From: JABHQR01 sp043812455
Lineage (GTDB): Archaea; Nanobdellota; Nanobdellia; Woesearchaeales; GW2011-AR9
Length of the DNA: 25,031 nt
Direction: 5' to 3'
Assembly: GCA_043812455.1 (NCBI GenBank)
Contig: JBDRMB010000010.1
Location: 1 to 25,031 of the forward strand
The notes beneath the pieces were generated by a model. The model saw only the letters and a list, made by a program, of their open reading frames with translations, did no database searches and was not told where the DNA came from. Both the position numbers and the translations under genes were made by a program. This document shows, in pieces, positions 15,881 through 22,449 of this stretch (its first letter is position 1; each line of letters opens with the position of its first letter).

Positions 15881-17217
15881 TAACTTCTTTCAATTCTGTT
15901 TTCTCTTGAACCAGAATTTCTTCGTGGACCACGGAATCCGTTTGAACTTCTTCCTTGACCGCCTGATTCACTTTGGCCACGTCCAGAGCTTTGTCCGCCC
16001 CGTCCTCTGTAACCACCACTTCTTCGAGGTCCGCCAAAGCTTCTTCCTCTACCAGAATCACGTGAATTAGGGTCTCTAACTTCAAACCTTAATTTCTTAA
16101 ATTCTTCAAGAGGCAGTTCTTCAACAGGAATTTTGTACCGTTCAATAATTTCGTTAAATACTCCAAAATCGTTCTGGCACAATAAAGTTATGGCAACTCC
16201 TTGTTCTCCTGCTCTTGCAGTACGACCAACCCTGTGCACGTACTCTTGTGCATCTTGTGATAAGTCGTAATTGAAAACGTGAGTAACATCTTTAATGTCC
16301 AAACCTCTTGCAGCAACAGATGATGCTATCAAAATGTTTGGTCTACCTTTATTGAAATTTTCAATCGCTCTCAACCTTTGATTCTGTGAAAGTTTACCAT
16401 GAATCATTTCAGCTTTAACACCATTATTTTTCAAATTTCTGGTAATTAGTTCAACAGTATTTCTTGTTGAACAAAAAACAATTGCTCTAAAGACTTCATC
16501 TTTTCTTAACATGTGTACTAGTAAAGAAAATTTTTCGTTCATTTGAATATTGTAATAATACTGTTTCAACAATTCTTGCTCAACATGCTTTTCAGCTTCT
16601 GCAACTACAGAACCAGGCATGTGTCTTCGTTTGATGTTATCAACTTCAGTAGAAATTGTTGCACCGAACAAAAGCATTTGTTTTTCAGTAGGAGTTGTAC
16701 TTAAGATTCTTTCAATATCTTCGATAAAACCCATCTCAACCATCTTATCTGCTTCGTCTAAAACTACAGTTCTGACATTTGACAAGTCCATGGTACCACG
16801 TTCTAAGTGGTCAAGTAATCTTCCAGGAGTACCAACTACAACTTCAGTATTTTGAAGTCTGTCCATTTGAGGATTGATTGCTACACCACCATAAATAGTA
16901 GTAATGTTACACCTTTGATATTTGCTAAACTTCCCCATTTCTTCAGAAATCTGTACAGCAAGTTCTCTAGTAGGACTAAGTACTAAAACTTGAACCTTAC
17001 CAGTACGTTCAATCTTTTCCAATACTGGAACACTGAACGCTAAAGTTTTTCCGGAACCAGTCCGCGAAATACCTACTAAGTTTTTGTTACTCCTAATTAA
17101 AGGAATTGCATCTTCTTGAATTTTGGTAGGATTATAAATTCCATCCTCATTCAATGCTTTTACAAAGTTTGGTGATACACCAATATCTGCAAAAGTAATT
17201 TTATTTTCATTTGACAT
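15877..17217 (-). CDS. DEAD-box ATP-dependent RNA helicase with RGG tail
   Basis: 446 residues. Both RecA-like domains are complete: motif I SRTGSGKT (51-58), Ia SPTRELA (81-87), TPGR (130-133), DEAD (154-157), motif III GAT (185-187) in place of the usual SAT, then VFCSTRN, ARGLDI and the motif VI HRVGRTARAG. From about residue 385 the tail is Gly/Arg/Ser-rich with several RG/RGG units, typical of nonspecific RNA binding. Likely remodels structured RNA (ribosome assembly, cold response, decay). An SD-like AAGGAG (17226-17231) lies upstream of ATG 17217 with 8-nt spacing, so this mRNA has a leader of roughly 55 nt, unlike many neighbours. An inverted repeat sits in its promoter. Confidence 0.93.
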   Translation of the reverse strand: MSNENKITFADIGVSPNFVKALNEDGIYNPTKIQEDAIPLIRSNKNLVGISRTGSGKTLAFSVPVLEKIERTGKVQVLVLSPTRELAVQISEEMGKFSKYQRCNITTIYGGVAINPQMDRLQNTEVVVGTPGRLLDHLERGTMDLSNVRTVVLDEADKMVEMGFIEDIERILSTTPTEKQMLLFGATISTEVDNIKRRHMPGSVVAEAEKHVEQELLKQYYYNIQMNEKFSLLVHMLRKDEVFRAIVFCSTRNTVELITRNLKNNGVKAEMIHGKLSQNQRLRAIENFNKGRPNILIASSVAARGLDIKDVTHVFNYDLSQDAQEYVHRVGRTARAGEQGVAITLLCQNDFGVFNEIIERYKIPVEELPLEEFKKLRFEVRDPNSRDSGRGRSFGGPRRSGGYRGRGGQSSGRGQSESGGQGRSSNGFRGPRRNSGSRENRIERSY

Positions 17218-17531
17218 ATTTTCATCTCCTTGAATAAACTAAATAAGATGAGATTTCATTGTTCTAAAATTTCAAAAGTCAATCTTATTGACATAAATAA
17301 AACTTTAAAACCAACATTTATCTAATCAAAGTGAAACAGAATGAGTATAAATTTTTAGGAAATAAACCCTCTGTTCCTGCCTATTCAATATTGTTTTTTA
17401 TTTTTTTTGATATCGAGCTTTTACTTGATATAATCAGTTAAAATTGCTGGTTGTTTATAAGCTTTTCGGTTAACCACTGGTTGGTGACTACTTTTTAGGT
17501 GGTGAGGAGAAAAAGGAAAAAAATAGAAAAT
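17218..17531. other. Intergenic region upstream of the helicase
   Basis: 314 nt without a convincing gene. It holds the helicase leader and promoter (right of 17217) and the downstream region of the lipoprotein operon (left of 17532). T-rich tracts at 17395-17410 and a short inverted repeat AACCA-C-TGGTT near 17472 are visible; neither can be assigned a function. Confidence 0.5.
17278..17292. promoter_or_regulatory. Inverted repeat in the helicase promoter
   Basis: GTCAA-TCTTA-TTGAC, immediately downstream (minus sense) of an AT-rich TATA-like stretch at 17291-17302 and near the expected start site. This position suits a repressor operator. Confidence 0.4.
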
Positions 17532-18458
17532 TTACTTCCTATAAGCCACATAGATGTCTGCCTCAAGCATTACACCATTATCATAATAGTGATGAACGAA
17601 AAACAAATTGCCATCTTTATCCAAAGTTGGTTCGCCAGCAAACATTGACACAATCAATTCTGGTTCTTGCCATTCACCATTGATTCTTTCTGATCTAAAT
17701 GTTCCAGGAGTTCCAAGATAAAATCTGTTGAACCACATTTCATTACCATCAGGAGTTATGTAAGGAAAACCATCAAAGTCACTTGAACTTACTGCTTCAA
17801 CTTTTGTAGGATTTACCCACTCACCATCAACATTAGTTCTCATCCACATATCTGAACCTGTGCCATCATCGTAATGATAGTATATTTCATCTTCCCAAAT
17901 GTGCAGTTCACCTACATCTTCTGGCAAATATTCTTTTTCCCAATTTTGCCATTTGTCATCTATATATTCAGCTCTGAACCAATGAATACCAGTGTAACCT
18001 TCTCGTACGGTACAGAATAACATTTCATTACCCTCCACAAATTCACAACCATCACCTGACAATTTGTCTGGTTTTTGTAACCAAACTCTTGTTGGTTCTT
18101 GATAACCACCATCTTTGTATTCCGAAAACCAAATTCCAGTAACTCCATCAAGAATTTGTTTTTCTACAGGTACACTAACGTCTGGTGTAAAGAAAAAGTA
18201 AAGGTCATTTGATTCTGCTGGAACAAACGGCGAATCTTCAGCACCGGCAGTACTTATTGTTGCTAATGGCACTGGTGGCTCAAACTCGTCTGAGTGTAAG
18301 ATTGGTGGACTAAGATCCGATTCTGGTGTTTGTTTAACTGCATCTTCAGGAATTTTATCTTCTCTGGTGAAAGTATTGTATTCTGCAGTTTCGCATGCTG
18401 TTGCAATTAACAATGTTAGGATTATTGTAACAATTAAAATTAGTATTTTTTTATTCAT
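17532..18458 (-). CDS. Beta-propeller (PD40/TolB-like) lipoprotein
   Basis: 308 residues. Hydrophobic signal peptide ending in TAC, with the lipid-attachment candidate C22. After a Pro/Thr/Glu-rich linker, repeated blades of the PD40/WD40-like type occur: NDLYFFFTP, GIWFSEYKDGGYQEP, GEWVNPTKV, DGFPYITPDGNEMWF, GEWQEPELIV and GEPTLDKDGNLFFVHHYY. Probably membrane-tethered on the outside, binding a glycan or protein; no catalytic residues are visible. ATG 18458 overlaps the end of the upstream GH-like gene, whose last codons provide the SD-like GGAGGAGAGA, so translation is probably coupled and the two products are likely made together. Confidence 0.82.
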   Translation of the reverse strand: MNKKILILIVTIILTLLIATACETAEYNTFTREDKIPEDAVKQTPESDLSPPILHSDEFEPPVPLATISTAGAEDSPFVPAESNDLYFFFTPDVSVPVEKQILDGVTGIWFSEYKDGGYQEPTRVWLQKPDKLSGDGCEFVEGNEMLFCTVREGYTGIHWFRAEYIDDKWQNWEKEYLPEDVGELHIWEDEIYYHYDDGTGSDMWMRTNVDGEWVNPTKVEAVSSSDFDGFPYITPDGNEMWFNRFYLGTPGTFRSERINGEWQEPELIVSMFAGEPTLDKDGNLFFVHHYYDNGVMLEADIYVAYRK

Positions 18459-19434
18459 TCTCTCCTCCTTCTAACCAAGCATCCCATGACAATTTGGTAG
18501 TTCCGTCTGTTTTAATTAAACCCATACTATCGAATGGTTCAAAAATATCAGGACTGTACATAAAACTCCAAATTACTAATTCTAACTCTAAATTCTCAGT
18601 AAATTGAAAAAAAGTAGAAATAAATTCTGCTTGTTCTTCCTCACTACTTTCCCAGCCCAAAGGACTTGCTGCACTATGCCAGCCCATTTCTGTAAATGCT
18701 ATTGGTTTTGTTGTGTGTAATTGAATTTCTGTATAATGATCTTCAGGAATATCTGAAACATCTCTATAAAACAAACCAGGATATGTAGTAAAGGCAACAA
18801 GATCCGACTTGAACAAGTCAATCATTTCCCAATGAGGTTTAGCTTCTTCTAGTTCCCACATGGTTAAACCTTTCATATTTTCAAGTTGAAATACCGTGAA
18901 AACTTTAATGTCTGGAGAAACTTCTTTTACTTCACCATAAACTTCGTTGTAAAAAATAACAAACTCATCAAAAGCTTCAGGATTCTTTTCAGCAAAAATA
19001 TTAATTTCAACACCAATACCAAAATATTCTGGATGATATTTTTTTACAAATTCTATTGTGCTGTCCATGTATATTTGCTTGTTTTCTTCACTAAAAGGTC
19101 TAATTAATTCGCCAGATGATTGAATATAATGGCCTACTTCTATAATGGGAGTATAGTCATATACTGTAGCTAATTCTGCTACAACTTTTGGAGCACCTTC
19201 TTCTAGCTCATTCCAATCTCCGGCCCACAGAATAACATCTCCTGTTTGTTGTGCAGTTTCAAAGAATTCAGTGAAATCAGTTTCAGAATAACTTTTTGGT
19301 GAAAGGCTTACTCCTTTCAAAGTTCCAGTTGGTTGATCAAGAGTTTGTGTAGGTTCTTGTATTGCAGTACAGGAAATTGTAAACAATAAACTAATTGAAA
19401 CTAAAATAAAAAATAAAAATTTGTAAATTTTCAT
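18451..19434 (-). CDS. Lipoprotein with clan GH-A-like TIM barrel (putative glycoside hydrolase)
   Basis: 327 residues from ATG 19434; the longer frame up to 19479 would put extra residues before the signal peptide and is rejected. Signal peptide with FTISC, lipid-attachment candidate C22. The mature part begins with a conserved GVSLSP strand and continues as alternating strands and helices. Two glutamates sit in the right context for a retaining clan A hydrolase: E143 in FGIGVEIN (strand 4, acid/base) and E249 in IAFTEMGW (strand 7, nucleophile), followed by the aromatic strand VIWSFMYSPD. Substrate unknown; GH53/GH5-like chemistry is inferred. It begins 1 nt after the stop of the small membrane protein and overlaps the downstream lipoprotein by 8 nt. 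Confidence 0.8.
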   Translation of the reverse strand: MKIYKFLFFILVSISLLFTISCTAIQEPTQTLDQPTGTLKGVSLSPKSYSETDFTEFFETAQQTGDVILWAGDWNELEEGAPKVVAELATVYDYTPIIEVGHYIQSSGELIRPFSEENKQIYMDSTIEFVKKYHPEYFGIGVEINIFAEKNPEAFDEFVIFYNEVYGEVKEVSPDIKVFTVFQLENMKGLTMWELEEAKPHWEMIDLFKSDLVAFTTYPGLFYRDVSDIPEDHYTEIQLHTTKPIAFTEMGWHSAASPLGWESSEEEQAEFISTFFQFTENLELELVIWSFMYSPDIFEPFDSMGLIKTDGTTKLSWDAWLEGGENE

Positions 19435-19435
19435 T

Positions 19436-19720
19436 TTAAACAAACTTGTTGTAAACCCAAACTGCAAAGTAGCCGACAAGCGCCCAGAAGATTAAAGCTT
19501 CTATCGTAGTCAAAAATACTCCCGGCCAAGTGCTCATGTCAAAAATGTAAAATGGATTAGTTATTGTCATAACTGCAGTAAGACCTGTTGCTAACTTGCC
19601 AGCAGGTAAGTACATTGCAAGCTTGCCACCAAGCGCGATAACAAAAGTTGCAATACCCCAAATGATTGCTAACATAATAGCAGTAGCTTTTGGACTTAGT
19701 TTTGGATAATTAGTTGTCAT
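19436..19720 (-). CDS. Small membrane protein with two helices, first gene of operon
   Basis: 94 residues from ATG 19720. Membrane segments at about residues 12-31 (TAIMLAIIWGIATFVIALGG) and 72-92 (LTTIEALIFWALVGYFAVWV), with a Gly/Ala-rich loop between. An SD-like AGAGGTGA (19726-19733) precedes ATG 19720 with 5-nt spacing, so the in-frame GTG three codons upstream, which lies within that motif, is rejected. Not recognised as a named family. It leads a three-gene unit with two lipoproteins and could anchor or assemble them at the membrane; this role is inferred from position only. Confidence 0.75.
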   Translation of the reverse strand: MTTNYPKLSPKATAIMLAIIWGIATFVIALGGKLAMYLPAGKLATGLTAVMTITNPFYIFDMSTWPGVFLTTIEALIFWALVGYFAVWVYNKFV

Positions 19721-19780
19721 AAGTTTCACCTCTTTGTTTAAGTATTATAAATAATTATTAGAATAAAACAAATTAGAGTA

Positions 19781-20848
19781 TTAAATACTTTTGTTCTCAA
19801 TCTTCTTAACAGCTTCAAAAAACTCTTCATCTGTTTCAACAGTATAATCAAACTCTTTAGCAAACGAATTCAGATAATGTAAATCATAATAATCTTCCAG
19901 AAGAACTTTAATTGCTTCTGTAGTCTGACCTGATTCTAAATAGTTCTTAATTGTCTCTAACTTTTTCTTTCCAAGATATTTCTTAATCAATTCAAGTTTA
20001 GAAAGAATTTGTTCAGGAGTTGTATCCTTGAAATAGATCTCATAACTTAACTTTGCTCTGACATCAATCGGTTTGTTCAAGAAAATGCCTTTCCAAGGTT
20101 GTTTGATCTTTTTGAACACAGCATTAGGAATTTCAACTTTCCCAATCTTTCTGGATTCGCACTCAATGACAATAAAATCTTCATTCTGCAGTTCAAGAAG
20201 TCGTTTGTATAATAAAGATTCAAATTTCTTTTGACCATATGGTTTGAGCCCAATGTCACCCAGAATTGAACCACGATGATTAGCTAAACCCTCAAGATCT
20301 AATCCATTTTTGAGCTGGACAATAACACCTGTCTTTCCAGCACCGGTATGACCATAAACCACTACAGATTTTGGGATGTCAAGAACGCCCGGAGCGTTCT
20401 TGATCACACCAGAAATTCCTTTGGAATTTCTCAGTGTTTCGATATCTTTTAATTGTTCTCTGACAAACGCTCGGTAGGCTTTGTAACCACCTTCCAGCTG
20501 ATGAACATCTAACTTAAGTGCTTCAAGCAGTCCAACCATACAACCAGAACGCATTCCACCACGCCAACAGAAAATAATGATTGGTTTCTTGTGCTCTTTA
20601 GCTAGAGCATCATATTCTTGATACATCACGGCTAAACGTTTTGAAATAAATTCCATACCTACCTGCAAAGCTTTGTCACGAGACTCTTGTTTGTAGATTG
20701 TCCCTACAATAGCTCTCTCATCATCCAAGAGAAGGGGGATATTAACAGCACCAGGGATAGTATCTTTCTCAAATTCTTTCGGTGAGCGGACATCTACAAA
20801 GGTGTAATTGTTTCTATTTTCCGGATAAATTTGATCTATTGATTTCAT
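19781..20848 (-). CDS. mnmH: tRNA 2-selenouridine synthase (MnmH/SelU type)
   Basis: 355 residues. An N-terminal rhodanese domain has the active-site loop FCWRGGMRSG with C94, and a C-terminal P-loop domain has Walker A GHTGAGKT (166-173) followed by the family motif HRGSILG (191-197). In bacteria MnmH converts 2-thiouridine at the tRNA wobble position to 2-selenouridine through an S-geranyl intermediate, using selenophosphate. Domain order and motifs match full-length bacterial MnmH; as I recall, methanogens have it split into two proteins. No selD is in the window, so selenium use cannot be confirmed. The linker between domains (about residues 138-157) is encoded by two adjacent perfect hairpins. 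A TATA-like element lies near 20885-20897. Confidence 0.88.
   Translation of the reverse strand: MKSIDQIYPENRNNYTFVDVRSPKEFEKDTIPGAVNIPLLLDDERAIVGTIYKQESRDKALQVGMEFISKRLAVMYQEYDALAKEHKKPIIIFCWRGGMRSGCMVGLLEALKLDVHQLEGGYKAYRAFVREQLKDIETLRNSKGISGVIKNAPGVLDIPKSVVVYGHTGAGKTGVIVQLKNGLDLEGLANHRGSILGDIGLKPYGQKKFESLLYKRLLELQNEDFIVIECESRKIGKVEIPNAVFKKIKQPWKGIFLNKPIDVRAKLSYEIYFKDTTPEQILSKLELIKKYLGKKKLETIKNYLESGQTTEAIKVLLEDYYDLHYLNSFAKEFDYTVETDEEFFEAVKKIENKSI
20379..20431. repeat. Two adjacent perfect hairpins inside mnmH
   Basis: First: TCAAGAACGC-CCGGA-GCGTTCTTGA (20379-20403), 10-bp arms. Second: AGAAATTCC-TTT-GGAATTTCT (20411-20431), 9-bp arms. They encode the linker around RNSKGISGVIKNAPGVLD, between the rhodanese and P-loop domains. 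Confidence 0.7.
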
Positions 20849-20939
20849 TTATAAAGGCCTGTTATGACTTGAAAAGAGAAGTTTTTTATAAATTTGGTTG
20901 AAAATTCAAAAAATTAGCTCATTTTTACACAAGATTTTA

Positions 20940-20960
20940 TGTCACCACTCTTTTGTGACA
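20940..20960. promoter_or_regulatory. Inverted repeat between divergent promoters
   Basis: TGTCAC-N9-GTGACA, between mnmH and the 21005 operon, ending 14 nt upstream of the TATA box at 20975-20984. Candidate regulator-binding site. Confidence 0.4.
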
Positions 20961-20974
20961 AAAATGACGAAAAG

Positions 20975-20984
20975 TTTATAAATT
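20975..20984 (+). promoter_or_regulatory. TATA box of the 21005-21521 operon
   Basis: TTTATAAATT centred 26 nt upstream of ATG 21005; leaderless spacing. Confidence 0.55.
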
Positions 20985-21004
20985 AAAGGTATTTATAGGT
21001 AAAT

Positions 21005-21310
21005 ATGGACCTAAAACAATTTCGAAAAGATAAGAAAGAGCATGGGTTTTACAAAGCTACACTAACTCATCTAGGAGCAGATATCGCTAGAATTGTTGAT
21101 AAGTATAATCTACAAGATGAACCTAGGATGCCAATCAGAAGAGTTTTCTGTGAAGAAGGTAAAGGTGCATTAATCGAATGTGGGATGGTACCAATTTCTG
21201 TAGCATTACAAGTTGGAGAAATTGACCGTGATGGGTATATTAGCAGGTTAAGAGCTAGTTCACCAAAAATGCAAGAACTTGTAGCTTATATAAGTGCTGG
21301 AATGAGATAA
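21005..21310 (+). CDS. Uncharacterised 101-residue protein
   Basis: Not recognised. A soluble alpha/beta protein with a basic, helical N-terminus (LKQFRKDKKEHGFYKATL), then a Cys- and Arg-containing central part (MPIRRVFCEEGKGALIECG), a hydrophobic stretch (VPISVALQVGEI) and a C-terminal helix (SPKMQELVAYISAG). The two Cys (about residues 49 and 59) are not in a CxxC arrangement. The TATA box 26 nt upstream supports ATG 21005. One nucleotide separates its stop from the start of the downstream membrane protein, so the two are almost certainly co-expressed. Confidence 0.72.
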   Translation: MDLKQFRKDKKEHGFYKATLTHLGADIARIVDKYNLQDEPRMPIRRVFCEEGKGALIECGMVPISVALQVGEIDRDGYISRLRASSPKMQELVAYISAGMR

Positions 21311-21311
21311 A

Positions 21312-21521
21312 ATGACACTTGACAAACCAGTTAAAGATCTAATAAAGATGAACCTTGCAGGTATTGTTTTTGCAGAGTTAGTTACACTTAAACTGTATCT
21401 CCCTATCACAGAGAATTATGATCCAAAAGTACTCCTTTATGGAGCGATTACAGGTGCTACAGTTGGAACTATTGCATATTTAGGTGACAATTTTTTCAGA
21501 AATAATAGAGATAACAACTAA
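21312..21521 (+). CDS. Small membrane protein (two helices), co-transcribed
   Basis: 69 residues with predicted membrane segments at about 13-30 and 40-58 (VLLYGAITGATVGTIAYLG, Gly-rich) and a polar, Asn/Arg-rich tail ending NNRDNN. Not recognised. Starts 1 nt after the preceding stop, without a clear SD, so it probably depends on translation of the upstream gene. Confidence 0.68.
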   Translation: MTLDKPVKDLIKMNLAGIVFAELVTLKLYLPITENYDPKVLLYGAITGATVGTIAYLGDNFFRNNRDNN

Positions 21522-21535
21522 CCCCATACCAAAAA

Positions 21536-21543
21536 CTTTAAAA
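21536..21543 (+). promoter_or_regulatory. TATA-like box of psmB
   Basis: CTTTAAAA, about 48 nt upstream of ATG 21588, leaving a leader of about 25 nt that contains the SD-like AAGGTG (21576-21581). Confidence 0.45.
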
Positions 21544-21587
21544 ACACCCTTGTTTTATTAAGATAAAAAGTTCTTAAGGTGTTTATA

Positions 21588-22223
21588 ATGGAAGAAATGT
21601 TAAAAACAGGTACTACAACAATAGGTATCGTATGTAAAGATGGTGTTATTCTTGCTGCTGACACCAGAGCAACAGCAGGAAATATGATAGTAGATAAAAG
21701 GGCTGAGAAAGTTCATATCATTAATGATGATATTGCAGTAACTATCGCTGGTTCTGTATCAGAAGCTCAGTTGTTAATCAAACTGATCAGAGCAGAGTTA
21801 AAGTTAAAAGAAGTTAGAACAAATAAAATTCCGACTATTAAAGAATCAGCAAATTTACTTGGAAGTTTACTTTATGCTTCATTAAGAAGAATGTCAATGT
21901 TTCCAGCAATTGCCCATTTCTTGATGGCAGGAAAAGATGCTACAGGTTTGCATTTGTATGATTTATTCCCAGATGGAAGTGTTACAAGAATGAGAGATTA
22001 TGTCTCTTCAGGTTCTGGTTCAGTATTTGCTTATGGTGTTTTAGAAAGTCAATACAATCCAGAAATGACTACAAAAGAAGGAATTAAATTAGCAATTACT
22101 GCAGTTAACGCAGCATTACAACGTGATAGTGCTTCTGGTAATGGAATTGAGATTGTGGTTGTTAGTAAAAATTCAATTGAAAGTGTATTAAAAAGAGAAT
22201 TAAATTACAGTTTAGAAAAATAG
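21588..22223 (+). CDS. psmB: Archaeal 20S proteasome beta subunit
   Basis: 211 residues from ATG 21588, with a very short propeptide MEEMLKTG removed before the catalytic threonine of TTTIGI. Mature numbering places T1, D17 (AADTRA) and K33 (RAEKVH) exactly where the N-terminal nucleophile hydrolase mechanism needs them; the SSGSGS loop supplies the conserved Ser. It forms the inner proteolytic rings of the 20S particle; the alpha subunit is not in this window. An SD-like AAGGTG 6 nt upstream supports ATG 21588 over an in-frame GTG at 21579. Adjacent to fttA, an arrangement I recall in other archaea such as Methanocaldococcus. Confidence 0.95.
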   Translation: MEEMLKTGTTTIGIVCKDGVILAADTRATAGNMIVDKRAEKVHIINDDIAVTIAGSVSEAQLLIKLIRAELKLKEVRTNKIPTIKESANLLGSLLYASLRRMSMFPAIAHFLMAGKDATGLHLYDLFPDGSVTRMRDYVSSGSGSVFAYGVLESQYNPEMTTKEGIKLAITAVNAALQRDSASGNGIEIVVVSKNSIESVLKRELNYSLEK

Positions 22224-22260
22224 TTTTTTCTAATACTTTTTTACTTTATTTTATTCAATA
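22224..22260 (+). terminator. T-rich termination region after psmB
   Basis: Several T tracts (TTTTTT, then TTTTTT, then TTTTATTTTATT) follow the psmB stop. U-tracts are the signal used by archaeal RNA polymerase and by FttA/aCPSF1, which is encoded next. Confidence 0.5.
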
Positions 22261-22449
22261 ATCAGTTTATGTTAAAAAAAATAGGATTACAATTAATTTT
22301 GCTACTTAAAATCATTTGTAATGGATGTTAAAATAATACTAAAAAAATAAAAAAACAAATTAAGTTTTCCTAGAATTCTTTTCTTAGGATAACTAAAAAC
22401 GGAGTTAAGAACACAAAATGATTTTTGTGATTTGCACGGAGGCAAATAA
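22261..22449 (+). promoter_or_regulatory. Promoter and structured leader of fttA
   Basis: AT-rich until about 22360, then two possible hairpins: CCTAGAA (22369-22375) with TTCTTAGG (22381-22388, one bulged T), and CACAAAA-TGAT-TTTTGTG (22412-22429, perfect 7-bp). A strong SD GGAGG (22438-22442) lies 7 nt before ATG 22450. The leader could control fttA at transcript or translation level. Confidence 0.45.
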
